Shown here: positions 16,876-25,067 of the stretch, piece after piece
Numbering within the stretch: position 1 is the first letter of the stretch
Layout: each line of letters starts with the position of its first letter
Notes under the pieces: generated by a model
Database searches by the model: none
Seen by the model: the letters and a program-made list of their open reading frames with translations, nothing else
What the model was told of the DNA's origin: nothing
Assembly: GCA_964432595.1 (NCBI GenBank)
Contig: CAYSOF010000007.1
Location: 186,001-250,000, forward strand
DNA: 64,000 bases
Direction of reading: 5' to 3'
From: DASYLJ01 sp964432595
Lineage (GTDB): Bacteria; Desulfobacterota; Binatia; DP-6
Translations under genes and position numbers: made by a program

Positions 16876-19514
16876 CAGTCGTTCTTCGGCGGCGCCGGCA
16901 GGAACACGACGTCCGACACCTCGACGACGCCGTCGGCGAGCGCGTCGTCGGTGGCGAACTCCTGCTGCTCGACGCGCGTCGAGTCGCGCACGTCCGACCA
17001 GACGGCGGGCAGGCGCGCCAGCGTCGCCGCGTTCGCACGGACCGTGACGCTCGCGACGCCGCGGCTCGGCGACACCTTCGCCTCCGACTTGCTCTTGTTG
17101 ATCGCCGCCAGCGCCGCCACCGCGAGATCGAAGCTCTGGGGATCCGCGGGCGCCGCGACGTCGCGGAAGTCGCCGGGGCCCGGCCAGTCGGCGCGGTGGA
17201 TGCTCGGGGTCCGCGTCTCGTCGGCGAACGCCCACGACCACACCTCGTCGGTGATGTACGGCAGCACCGGCGCGAAGAGCCGCAGCAGCGCCGACAGCCC
17301 GAGGCGCAGCGACATCAGCGCCGACCCGCCGCCGCCGTCGCGCGCCCGCACCTTCACCAGCTCGAGGTAGGTGTCGGTGAAGTCGTGCCAGAAGAACGAC
17401 TCGGTCTCGGCGAGCGCGTGCGCGTACTCGAACGCCTCGTAGGAGCGCGTCACCTGATCGACCAGCCGCGCGAGCCGCTGCACGAACGCGCGATCGAGCT
17501 CGGCGTCGATCGACGACACCTCGCCCGCCTGGCCGAGGACGAACTTGCCCGCGTTGAAGAGCTTCGTGACGAGGCGCTTGCCGACCGCGAGCACCTTCTC
17601 GTCGAACGCCGTGTCGGTGCCGAGCCGCGCGCTGGCCGCCCAGTAGCGCACGCCGTCGGCCGTGTACTGGTCGAGCAGATGCACGGGCGTCACGACGTTG
17701 CCCTTGCTCTTCGACATCTTCTTGCGGTCGGGATCCAGGATCCAGCCCGAGACGACGACGTGCTTCCACGGGATCGTGTCCTCGTGCAGCAGCGCCTTCG
17801 CGATCGTGTAGAACGCCCACGTCCGGATGATCTCGTGGCTCTGCGGACGGATGTCCGCCGGAAAGAGCTGGGCGTGTCGCGCCGGATCGAGCTCCCAGCC
17901 GGAGCTGATCTGCGGCGTCAGCGAGCTGGTGAACCACGTGTCGTAGACGTCCGTCTCGGCGGTGAAGCCGCCGGGCTGGTCGCGCTGCGCGTCGGTGAAG
18001 CCCGTCGGTGCGTCGACCGTCGGATCGACCGGCAGCCGCTCGCGCTCGGCGACGATCGGATGCGCGTAGTCGGGTGCGCCCGCCGCGTCGAGCGGGTACC
18101 ACACCGGGAAGGCCGGCCCGAAGTAGCGCTGGCGGCTGATGCACCAGTCGCTGTTCAGGTTCTCGGTCCAGTTGCGGTAGCGCAGCCGCATGAAGTCGGG
18201 GTGCCAGCGGACCTGTTCGCCCTTCGCGAGCAGCCCGTCCTTCTTGTCGAGCAGCCGGACGAACCACTGCCGGCTCGTGACGAACTCGAGCGGGCGGTCG
18301 CCCTTCTCGTAGTACTTGACCGCGTGCTCGATCGGCTTCGGCTCGCCCCGGAGCGGCGCCGTGCCGTCGCCCGACGCGCTGCTCGCCGGATCGCGCAGCG
18401 CCTCCACGACGGCGACGCGCGCGCTGTGCACCGTCTTCCCGGCGACGTTCGCGTACGCGGCGTTCGCCGCCGCCGCGTCGCGGCTCTCCCAGCCGTCGCT
18501 CCCGAACTCGACCGGGACGAAACGGCCGTTGCGGCCGATCACCTGGCGCAGCGCGAGCTTCTGCTCGCGCCACCAGCCGACGTCCGTCGCGTCGCCGAAG
18601 GTGCACACCATGAGGATGCCCGTGCCCTTCTCGGGATCGGCGAGCTCGCTCGGGAAGATCGGCACCGGCACGCGGAACACCGGCGTGATCGCGCGCTTTC
18701 CGAAGAGCCCCTTGTACCGCGCGTCGTCCGGATGCGCGGTGACGCCGACGCACGCCGGCAGCAGCTCGGGACGCGTCGTCGCGATGACGAAGCCGTCCGC
18801 CTGCCCTTCCACGCCGAACGCGACGTCGTGGAAGGCGCCACGCGTCGGCCGATCTTCGACCTCCGCCTGCGCCACGGCCGTCTGGAAGTCGACGTCCCAC
18901 ATCGTCGGCGCCTCGACGCTGTAGACCTGCCCCTGCTCCCAGAGGTCGCGGAAGCTCAGCTGCGCGAGGTGCCGGCAACGCGCGTCGATGGTCGAGTACT
19001 CGAGCGACCAGTCGACGGAGAGCCCGACGCGCCGCCAGAGCGCCTTGAACGCCTCTTCGTCCTGACGTGTCAGCTGCAGGCACAGCTCGATGAAGTCGGG
19101 ACGCGACACGAGCCGCGGCGGGCCCTTCGTGTCGGCCGCCGGCTCGAGGCGGATGCCGCCGGGCACGCTCGGCGTCTTCGGATCGCAGCGGACGTGGAAG
19201 TGGTTCTGCACGCGGCGCTCGGTCGGGAGGCCGTTGTCGTCCCAGCCGATCGGATAGTAGACGTTCCGCCCGCGCATGCGCTGGTAGCGCGCGATGACGT
19301 CGGTCTGCGTGTAGCTGAACACGTGGCCCATGTGCAGCGAGCCGGACACGGTGGGCGGCGGCGTGTCGACGACGAACGTCTCGTCGCGCCCGCGGCCCGC
19401 GTCCCAGGCGTACACCCGCAGCCGGTCCCATACCTCGTGCCAGCGTGCCTCGGCCTCGGGGGCATCGAAGTGTTTCGGTAGCGTATTCGGGTCGATGGCG
19501 CGGACGGTGGGCAT
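16875..19514 (-). CDS. valS: Valine--tRNA ligase
   Basis: 879 residues. Class I synthetase charging tRNA-Val. The HIGH signature is HMGH (residues 61-64), followed by YYPIGWDDNGLPTERRVQ; the editing (CP1) domain lies in the middle (VIATTRPELLPACVGVTAHPDD); KMSKS is at about 599-603. The GWDDNGLPTE form and the short C-terminal region, without an obvious long coiled-coil arm, resemble the ValRS type found in actinobacteria and some other phyla rather than the E. coli type. This may reflect old horizontal transfer (inference). First gene of a two-gene operon with nadC. Confidence 0.95.
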   Translation of the reverse strand: MPTVRAIDPNTLPKHFDAPEAEARWHEVWDRLRVYAWDAGRGRDETFVVDTPPPTVSGSLHMGHVFSYTQTDVIARYQRMRGRNVYYPIGWDDNGLPTERRVQNHFHVRCDPKTPSVPGGIRLEPAADTKGPPRLVSRPDFIELCLQLTRQDEEAFKALWRRVGLSVDWSLEYSTIDARCRHLAQLSFRDLWEQGQVYSVEAPTMWDVDFQTAVAQAEVEDRPTRGAFHDVAFGVEGQADGFVIATTRPELLPACVGVTAHPDDARYKGLFGKRAITPVFRVPVPIFPSELADPEKGTGILMVCTFGDATDVGWWREQKLALRQVIGRNGRFVPVEFGSDGWESRDAAAANAAYANVAGKTVHSARVAVVEALRDPASSASGDGTAPLRGEPKPIEHAVKYYEKGDRPLEFVTSRQWFVRLLDKKDGLLAKGEQVRWHPDFMRLRYRNWTENLNSDWCISRQRYFGPAFPVWYPLDAAGAPDYAHPIVAERERLPVDPTVDAPTGFTDAQRDQPGGFTAETDVYDTWFTSSLTPQISSGWELDPARHAQLFPADIRPQSHEIIRTWAFYTIAKALLHEDTIPWKHVVVSGWILDPDRKKMSKSKGNVVTPVHLLDQYTADGVRYWAASARLGTDTAFDEKVLAVGKRLVTKLFNAGKFVLGQAGEVSSIDAELDRAFVQRLARLVDQVTRSYEAFEYAHALAETESFFWHDFTDTYLELVKVRARDGGGGSALMSLRLGLSALLRLFAPVLPYITDEVWSWAFADETRTPSIHRADWPGPGDFRDVAAPADPQSFDLAVAALAAINKSKSEAKVSPSRGVASVTVRANAATLARLPAVWSDVRDSTRVEQQEFATDDALADGVVEVSDVVFLPAPPKND

Positions 19515-19559
19515 GACCGCTGGGGCATAGCAGAGCCGTCCAGCCGGCGAAACGTCTGC

Positions 19560-19620
19560 CCGAAGCGGCCGCCGTGCACCAGCAGTCGCGCGCCGATCGT
19601 GCCGAGCCCGTCGCCGCGGG
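19560..19620 (-). pseudogene. Remnant of a TonB-dependent receptor 3' end
   Basis: On the minus strand this reads GDGLGTIGARLLVHGGRF, nearly the same as the C-terminus of the intact receptor at 27426-29486 (GDGLSTIGAPLLVHGGVRGRF). At DNA level CGCGCCGATCGT and GAGCCCGTCGCCGC are shared exactly and the rest differs by few bases, with one short indel near the end. Nothing receptor-like precedes it, so it is a fragment about 60 bp long. It may be left from a deleted paralogue or copied from the intact gene. Confidence 0.55.
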
Positions 19621-19736
19621 CCGGCGCTTCGCCGGCCGACGATCCCAGGGCCGCCCTCGGGAGCGATCCGCGCCGAGACGGCCGCTCTCAGGATCCGGGG
19701 AGCGTGCCAGGTCCTCGCCCGGAAACGGCGCCACCC

Positions 19737-19889
19737 TCACGCAGCCGCGCCAGCGACCGCCGCCATCGCGCCGCCCCGAAGCCCCAGCACCGCACCCACC
19801 ACTAGACCGATCTCCCACACTCCCAAGGCGCCCACCAGGCCCGCATGCAGTCCGTACGTTTTTAGTCGGATCTTACTTGACACGCTCAT
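19737..19889 (-). CDS. Small hydrophobic peptide, hypothetical
   Basis: A 50-codon ORF from ATG to TGA. It opens with a basic, polar stretch (MSVSSKIRLKTYGLH) and continues with Gly/Ala/Val-rich hydrophobic residues that could form one or two membrane helices (AGLVGALGVWEIGLVVGAVLG). A GGTGA sequence 5 nt upstream could serve as ribosome-binding site. Codon choice includes CTA, AAA and AGT, rarer in neighbours. It could be a true small membrane protein or the surviving N-terminus of a deleted membrane-anchored gene, given the receptor remnant just downstream. I do not recognise a family. Confidence 0.35.
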   Translation of the reverse strand: MSVSSKIRLKTYGLHAGLVGALGVWEIGLVVGAVLGLRGGAMAAVAGAAA

Positions 19890-19905
19890 GTGTCACCGTG
19901 CTAGA
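19877..19905 (+). promoter_or_regulatory. Candidate sigma-70-type promoter for the DUF4215 protein
   Basis: TTGACA at 19877-19882 is followed after 17 nt by GCTAGA (19900-19905), in a locally AT-richer stretch. It would give a leader of about 115 nt before the gene at 20028. It overlaps the start of the small ORF on the other strand. Confidence 0.35.
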
Positions 19906-20027
19906 ACGCTTCCATCTGTTGTTCTCTAGGCACGCAGCACGCTTGCATCATGGGTCGTGGTCCGCCCGCGAGGGCCATGCTGCACGAGGCCCGCCGGCAT
20001 CGTCCATCACCACAGGAGATCACCTTC

Positions 20028-22244
20028 ATGACGACATTGACGACGCTTCGACGATACATCTGGCTTCCCTTCGCGCTACTGCTATTCGGCGCGGCTACGG
20101 CAGAGGCCAGCCACTTCCGCTTCGCACACACCACCTGGAGACGCGTCAGCGGCAATACGGTCGAGTTCACGTCGACGCAGGCATGGCGCTTCGACGCCGT
20201 TGCCACGCTGCCCATCGACTTCGGCGACGGTTTCTCCGGCGTCGGCCCCGTGAACACGATCGGCACGTTCGCCGACATCAGCGGTGAGCAGTACACGATC
20301 ATTCAGTACAAGGTGCAGCACACGTACGCGTCCGAGGGGCCCTTCACCGCGTTCTCCGAAAGCTGCTGTCGTATCTACAGCCTCCTGAACGCCAGCGGCG
20401 CCTCCGAGCGCATCGAGACGGTCGTCGACCTGCGCAACGGCAACCAGGGCTCGCCCGTGAGCTCGATCCCGGTGATCGTGCAAATGGCCCAGGGTGGGCT
20501 CCGCACGGTCGTCCTGCCCGTCGCCGACCCGGACGGCGACACGTTCACCTGCCGCATGGCCACGAGCGGCGAATCGCAGATTCCCAGCGTCGCGAATGCG
20601 GGCGGGTTCCCGTTGAGCATCTCGTCGGGCTGCGTGCTCAGCTGGAACACGACGGGCACGGCGGTCGGCCAGAAGTATGCCGCCCAGGTGGTCATCGAGG
20701 AGGTTCACGCCGGCGTGGTGAGTCGCGTAGCTCTCGACTTCATCGTCGAGATCACCGATCCCACCCAGGGCGCGGCCCCGGTCTGCGCCGGTACATCCGG
20801 CCTCGTCGTGCTCAACGTCGGTCAGCCGTTCGCCGGCAACTTCACGGGCACGGACGCCGACGGCGGGAACCTGACGGTCTCGCACCTCGGCTTGCCGCCG
20901 GGCGCCACCCTGACGCCGCCGTCGGGCAGCACCCAGGCGCAGCCCTTCAACTCGTCCTTCAACTGGACGCCACAGCTCTCCGACGCCGGCTCTGCCCACG
21001 CAGTGACGATCGTGTACACCGACCCGGGCAATCTGCAGGGCACCTGCAGCTTCTCCCTCCGCGTGACCCAGTGCGGCGACGGCATCGTCGACGCGAACGC
21101 CGGTGAGGACTGCGAGGACGGCAACGCGACGGACTGCGACGGGTGCTCCAACTGCCACTTCGACGCGTGCGGCGACGGCGTGCTCTGCGACAGCAGCGCG
21201 CAGGCCTTCCCCGAGGAGTGTGACGACGGCAATACCACCCCGGGCGACGGCTGCAGCGCCACGTGCCAGAGCGAGGCGGCCTGCGGTGACGGCGTCGTCG
21301 ACGCCGGCGAAGCCTGCGACGACGGCAACACCGACGACTGCGACGGCTGCACCGATTGCCAGGCCGATGCCTGCGGCGACGGCGTGCTCTGCGACAGCGC
21401 CGGCGCGGCCTTCCCCGAGGGCTGCGACGACGGCAACACCAACAACTGCGACGGCTGCTCGGCCGCCTGCGAGCCCGACGCCTGCGGCGACGGGATCGTG
21501 TGCCAGAACAGTGGCGAGGAATGCGACGACGGGAACGTCGTCCCAGCCGACGGCTGCGACGCGACCTGTCAGTCCGAGCCGCGGTGCGGCGACGGCGTCG
21601 TGGATCCGGGCGAGACCTGTGACGACGGCAACGTCGTCGCGGGAGACGGCTGCAGCGCGACCTGCCAGACGGAGGCGCTCTGCGGCAACGGCGTGATCGA
21701 TCCGGGCGAGACCTGTGACGACGGCGGCACCGCACCCGGCTACTGCGGCACGCTCTTGAACCCGTCGCCGGACACCTGCAGCAGCACGTGTCAGGCGCTC
21801 ATCTGCAAGGACCCGGCGAAGATCCGCTTCGTCGCCAACGGGCCGGACGTCTTGAAGGCCCACGGCAAGCTCGAGCCGACGCCCGAGGGTTTCGACCCCT
21901 CCACCGGCTACGTGGCCATCAAGCTCGAGAACGCCAACGGCGTGATCTACTACGGCTCGATGGGCGCGGGATCACTGCGCAAGGTCGGCCGCTCCTTCCG
22001 CTTCACCGACAAGCGCGCGAAGGCCACCGGCACGGCGAGCGAAGGCATCGCCATGCTGAAGGTCCGCCAGAAGGGCAACTTCGCGACCTTCACGCTTCAG
22101 GTCTACGGCGACCTCTCCGCGGCGACGGTCGCAGAGATGAAGCTCACCATCGAAGCCGGCGGGAAGCAGTTCGCCATCCGGGCGCCGTGGAAGCGCACGG
22201 GTAGCGGCTGGTCGCTCGCCGCGAACGTCCTGCCTCCACAGTAG
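20028..22244 (+). CDS. Secreted Cys-rich DUF4215-repeat protein
   Basis: 738 residues. Signal peptide 1-28 (ends AEAS). An N-terminal beta-rich part is followed by an Ig-like (He_PIG type) segment around residues 250-345 (LPPGATLTPPSG...FNWTP), then seven Cys-rich repeats with the core CGDGxxDxGExCDDGN (about 349-570), and a C-terminal domain of about 150 residues (KIRFVANGPDVLKAHGKLEP...GDLSAATVAEMKLTIEAG). DUF4215 repeats are common in secreted proteins of myxobacteria and related groups and of eukaryotic microbes; their function is unknown. An AGGAG ribosome-binding site lies 10 nt before the ATG. A long inverted repeat follows the stop. Likely a surface or secreted structural protein. Confidence 0.85.
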   Translation: MTTLTTLRRYIWLPFALLLFGAATAEASHFRFAHTTWRRVSGNTVEFTSTQAWRFDAVATLPIDFGDGFSGVGPVNTIGTFADISGEQYTIIQYKVQHTYASEGPFTAFSESCCRIYSLLNASGASERIETVVDLRNGNQGSPVSSIPVIVQMAQGGLRTVVLPVADPDGDTFTCRMATSGESQIPSVANAGGFPLSISSGCVLSWNTTGTAVGQKYAAQVVIEEVHAGVVSRVALDFIVEITDPTQGAAPVCAGTSGLVVLNVGQPFAGNFTGTDADGGNLTVSHLGLPPGATLTPPSGSTQAQPFNSSFNWTPQLSDAGSAHAVTIVYTDPGNLQGTCSFSLRVTQCGDGIVDANAGEDCEDGNATDCDGCSNCHFDACGDGVLCDSSAQAFPEECDDGNTTPGDGCSATCQSEAACGDGVVDAGEACDDGNTDDCDGCTDCQADACGDGVLCDSAGAAFPEGCDDGNTNNCDGCSAACEPDACGDGIVCQNSGEECDDGNVVPADGCDATCQSEPRCGDGVVDPGETCDDGNVVAGDGCSATCQTEALCGNGVIDPGETCDDGGTAPGYCGTLLNPSPDTCSSTCQALICKDPAKIRFVANGPDVLKAHGKLEPTPEGFDPSTGYVAIKLENANGVIYYGSMGAGSLRKVGRSFRFTDKRAKATGTASEGIAMLKVRQKGNFATFTLQVYGDLSAATVAEMKLTIEAGGKQFAIRAPWKRTGSGWSLAANVLPPQ
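21072..21735 (+). repeat. Seven tandem DUF4215 coding repeats
   Basis: Repeats of the pattern CGDG-x-D-x-GE-x-CDDGN recur every 30-40 codons. Copies 3, 6 and 7 are the shortest and most alike; copies 2 and 4 share an insertion (LCDS followed by AFPE). This suggests duplication of a two-repeat unit. Confidence 0.7.
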
Positions 22245-22278
22245 GGCGAGGCCCGCCGAGGGCCGCCCCCTGAGCACG

Positions 22279-22316
22279 CGACGGGCTTCGGATGGCATGC
22301 CATCCGGAGCCCGTCG
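22279..22316. terminator. Long palindromic terminator between convergent genes
   Basis: CGACGGGCTTCGGATGGC pairs with GCCATCCGGAGCCCGTCG with one mismatch, about 19 bp of stem and almost no loop (centre GCATGC). It lies 4 nt before the end of the minus-strand NHL gene. It should stop transcription from both sides. Confidence 0.65.
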
Positions 22317-22320
22317 TGCA

Positions 22321-23277
22321 TCAGGGCTCGGCCGGCGCCGGCAGGGCCGCCGGGTCGACGACCACGCTCGCCGCGAGCGTACCGTCGATGTCGAACACCT
22401 GCAGGCGTGACGACCGACGATCCAGCACGATGACCCGACCGCGCCGGTCGATCGCGAGCCCCATCGGCACGAACAGGACACGCGTGCCGCCCCAGACCCC
22501 GACGCGGCGTCCGTCGACCGCAAAACGCTGGACGAGGTGCCGGGCGAGGTCCGACACGAGCACGGAGCCGTCCGCGGCCACGCCGACGGCGAACGGGCCA
22601 CGGAACCCCACCACCTCGGCGCCGGCCGCCGCGTCGGTCACCGTCGAGCCCCAGCCGCCGGTCGCACGCCCCGCCACGTCGAACGCCTCCACACGCAGGC
22701 GCTCGGCGTCGAGCACGAGCAGTCGGGAGCCGTCGAACGCCACGTCGATCGGCGCCACGAGCACGCCGACGCCGATGATGCCGGCCGGCGCGAGCCCTGC
22801 ATCGAACACCTGGACGCGGTGATTACCTGCGTCGGCGACGTAGAGCCGGCCGTCCGGCGCGACGACCATGCCGCCCGGCGTGTCGAGCTCGCCCGGACCG
22901 GCGCCATGACGGCCGACCGCGCGCGCGAAGCGTACCGTCGCTCCGTCGACGTCGAACACCTGGATCCGGTTGGCCTGCGCGTCGGCGACGTAGAGTCGGC
23001 GGCCGGCCGCGTCGAGCGCGACACCGCCCGGCAGCTGGAACTGCCCGGGCCGTGTCCCTTCGCCGATCAGCGACGCGAGCAGGCGGGGCTCCGAGGCCGC
23101 CAGGTCGTACAGTAGGACGGCATGCGACGGGGGCTGGGTGACCGCCATGCGGTCGCCCGCGATCGCGACGCGGCCCCCGTGTCGCTGCTGCGTGGGCGCC
23201 GCCCACGCCGCGTGCGCCAGCGCGATGCAGAGCGCCGTGACGGAGCGGAAGCGGAGACGGCGGCCGGCGCGACGCAT
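22321..23277 (-). CDS. Secreted NHL-repeat beta-propeller protein
   Basis: 318 residues. A signal peptide (MRRAGRR...ALAHAAWAA) is followed by about six NHL-type blades with the typical phrases GPGELDTPGGMVVAPDGRLYVADAGNHRVQVFD and QFQLPGGVALDAAGRRLYVADAQANRIQVFD. Such propellers bind ligands or protein partners; no catalytic residues are evident. The ATG overlaps the TGA of the upstream peroxidase gene, so they are coupled. It ends next to a strong bidirectional hairpin. Probably a periplasmic partner of the di-haem enzyme (inference from coupling). Confidence 0.85.
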   Translation of the reverse strand: MRRAGRRLRFRSVTALCIALAHAAWAAPTQQRHGGRVAIAGDRMAVTQPPSHAVLLYDLAASEPRLLASLIGEGTRPGQFQLPGGVALDAAGRRLYVADAQANRIQVFDVDGATVRFARAVGRHGAGPGELDTPGGMVVAPDGRLYVADAGNHRVQVFDAGLAPAGIIGVGVLVAPIDVAFDGSRLLVLDAERLRVEAFDVAGRATGGWGSTVTDAAAGAEVVGFRGPFAVGVAADGSVLVSDLARHLVQRFAVDGRRVGVWGGTRVLFVPMGLAIDRRGRVIVLDRRSSRLQVFDIDGTLAASVVVDPAALPAPAEP

Positions 23278-24467
23278 CACATCGGCGACGGCGGCGGGAC
23301 GCCGAGGGCGGGGTCGATCGGGGCGCCGGTGAGGGCCCGGAGGAACGCAACCATGTCGCCCACCTCGGCGCGGGTCAGCTGCAACGGCCGCAGGAGCCGC
23401 TCGCGATGATGGCCGCGGAACCGCGCGCCGTCGAGCGTCGAGTAGAAACCCACGACCTGCTCCAGCGTCGCGAAGCGCCCGTCGTGCATGTAGGGCGCCG
23501 TTTCGGCCACGTTGCGAAGGCTCGGCGTCTTGAACTGGCCGTCCTGCTCCGGCTGCACCGTCAGATAGCGCACGGGCAGCGGCGCGCCGGCGGGCGCGTC
23601 GCTGTAGCGCCCGAGCGCATTGAATGGATCGGCCAGCAGCGCGCGTACGCCTTCGGCGCGACCGCCGTCCCGGGGCGCGCCCGGCGCGTCCCCCAAGCCC
23701 GTGTCGTGGAACTCGCCGTCGCTGAACGTCGGCCCGACGTGGCAGGACGCGCAGCGGCCGCGGCCGAAGAACAGCACCAGGCCCCGGCGCGCGTCCGGCG
23801 AGAGCACCGCGAGCCGCGCAGGGTCGTTCCGCCGGAGGCCCTCGACGAACTCGTCGAAGGGGGCCGCCCCGCTGACGATCCGCCGCTCGAAGGCCGCGAT
23901 CACCTTGCCGACGTTCGCGAAAGCGCGATCGATCCCCGGCCCGTCGTCCGGGCTCGGCACGCGTTCGAACAGCGCTTCGTACGCCGCGCGCAACGATGCG
24001 TCGTCCGCGAGCAGGCGCACGAACGCGACGCGGCTCCCCCCGTGCTCGCGCGGATGCTCCAGCGGCTTGAGCGCCTGCGCCCACGCCGAGTCGGCCCGCC
24101 CATCCCAGAAGAACCAGCGGTTCCAGGCGACGTTCCAGAGGCTCGGGGTGTGGCGCCGGAGGTCCCCGAGGCCGCGACCGAGCGCCAGGCCGTCGCCCCA
24201 GCCCTTGGCCGGATCGTGGCACGTCACACACGCGATGGTCCCGTCCGCGGACAGGCGGTGATCGAAATACAGCCATTGGCCGAGCCGCGCCGCCCGCGGG
24301 TCGTCCGCGACCGCGTTCGTTGGATCGGGCGGCGGCGCCCCCAGCGGCGAGTGTCTCAGCACCGCGCGCCGGACGTCCGCCGGAATGTCGACGGCGCCCC
24401 GATCGGCGCCGCACGCGACCAGGGCGAGGAGCGCCGCCAGCGCGGCCCTCGCTCCACCGCCGATCAC
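23277..24467 (-). CDS. Di-haem cytochrome c peroxidase / MauG-family lipoprotein
   Basis: 396 residues. The lipobox LVAC (Cys19) marks an exported lipoprotein. Two haem c motifs, CVTCH (80-84) and CASCH (239-243), with the conserved sequence around the second (PTFSDGEFHDTGLG) and PSLRNVAETAPYMHDGRFATLEQV near the C-terminus, are diagnostic of the bacterial CCP/MauG family. It would reduce H2O2 or oxidise an amino-acid side chain in the periplasm. The GTG start overlaps the upstream TGA (GTGA); longer upstream readings lack features. Whether it is a peroxidase or a MauG-like modifying enzyme cannot be decided here. Confidence 0.9.
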   Translation of the reverse strand: MIGGGARAALAALLALVACGADRGAVDIPADVRRAVLRHSPLGAPPPDPTNAVADDPRAARLGQWLYFDHRLSADGTIACVTCHDPAKGWGDGLALGRGLGDLRRHTPSLWNVAWNRWFFWDGRADSAWAQALKPLEHPREHGGSRVAFVRLLADDASLRAAYEALFERVPSPDDGPGIDRAFANVGKVIAAFERRIVSGAAPFDEFVEGLRRNDPARLAVLSPDARRGLVLFFGRGRCASCHVGPTFSDGEFHDTGLGDAPGAPRDGGRAEGVRALLADPFNALGRYSDAPAGAPLPVRYLTVQPEQDGQFKTPSLRNVAETAPYMHDGRFATLEQVVGFYSTLDGARFRGHHRERLLRPLQLTRAEVGDMVAFLRALTGAPIDPALGVPPPSPM

Positions 24468-24928
24468 TGCAGGTCCACGGGGAACGTCGCGCGCTCGACG
24501 TCGTCGCCGCGCACGACGTCCACCGCGACCTCCCAACGGCCCGGCATGTGGAACAGCATCCCGTCGGCGACGAAGCCTCCGTCGTCCGCGCGCCGGACCG
24601 TCGGACGCAGCGTCATCCCGTGGCCGTGGTCCGGCATCGTGGCGTCGACCTCGACACGCAGGTCGCCCGGCACCGCACCGTCGACGCGCTCAACGCCCAC
24701 GCGCAGCGTGACCAGCTTGCCCACGGGAATCGGGGCGGGCTCTGCGGTCCAGCGGACACGGTACGTGCCCCAGGCCGACGTTCCCTCGTGCGCCGTTGCA
24801 GCCGGCGCCCCCGCCGTCGGGGGCGGCGGTGGTTCGTCGTCCGGCACTCCGGTGCACGCGACGACGAGCACCCCCGCGGCGCCGACGAGCGCCAGCGTCC
24901 GTGCGGGCGGCCCGAGACAGTGCCACAT
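24464..24928 (-). CDS. Small periplasmic lipoprotein, FixH/YtkA-like
   Basis: 154 residues. Lipobox LVVAC (Cys25), then a Pro-rich spacer and an Ig-like beta-sandwich of about 100 residues with VGKLVTLRVGVERVDG, VDATMPDHGHGMTLRPTVRR and FHMPGRWEVAVDV. The MPxHxHGM pattern is that of YtkA/FixH-type and copper-related domains, where Met and His residues may bind copper. First gene of a three-gene operon with the di-haem peroxidase (4-nt overlap) and the NHL propeller; all three act outside the cytoplasmic membrane. Function is inferred from family resemblance. Confidence 0.75.
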   Translation of the reverse strand: MWHCLGPPARTLALVGAAGVLVVACTGVPDDEPPPPPTAGAPAATAHEGTSAWGTYRVRWTAEPAPIPVGKLVTLRVGVERVDGAVPGDLRVEVDATMPDHGHGMTLRPTVRRADDGGFVADGMLFHMPGRWEVAVDVVRGDDVERATFPVDLQ

Positions 24929-25067
24929 GTCTCGTAGGTATGCCGCACGCTCGCTTCATTTGTCCACAGGTTTGCACTCTTTCGAGTTGCCATCGTGGCG
25001 GCTGCTGGACTAGGCTTCCTCCCCGCGCGTGCTCCCCTCACCCGTCCACCCTCGCCGACGCCGTCGC

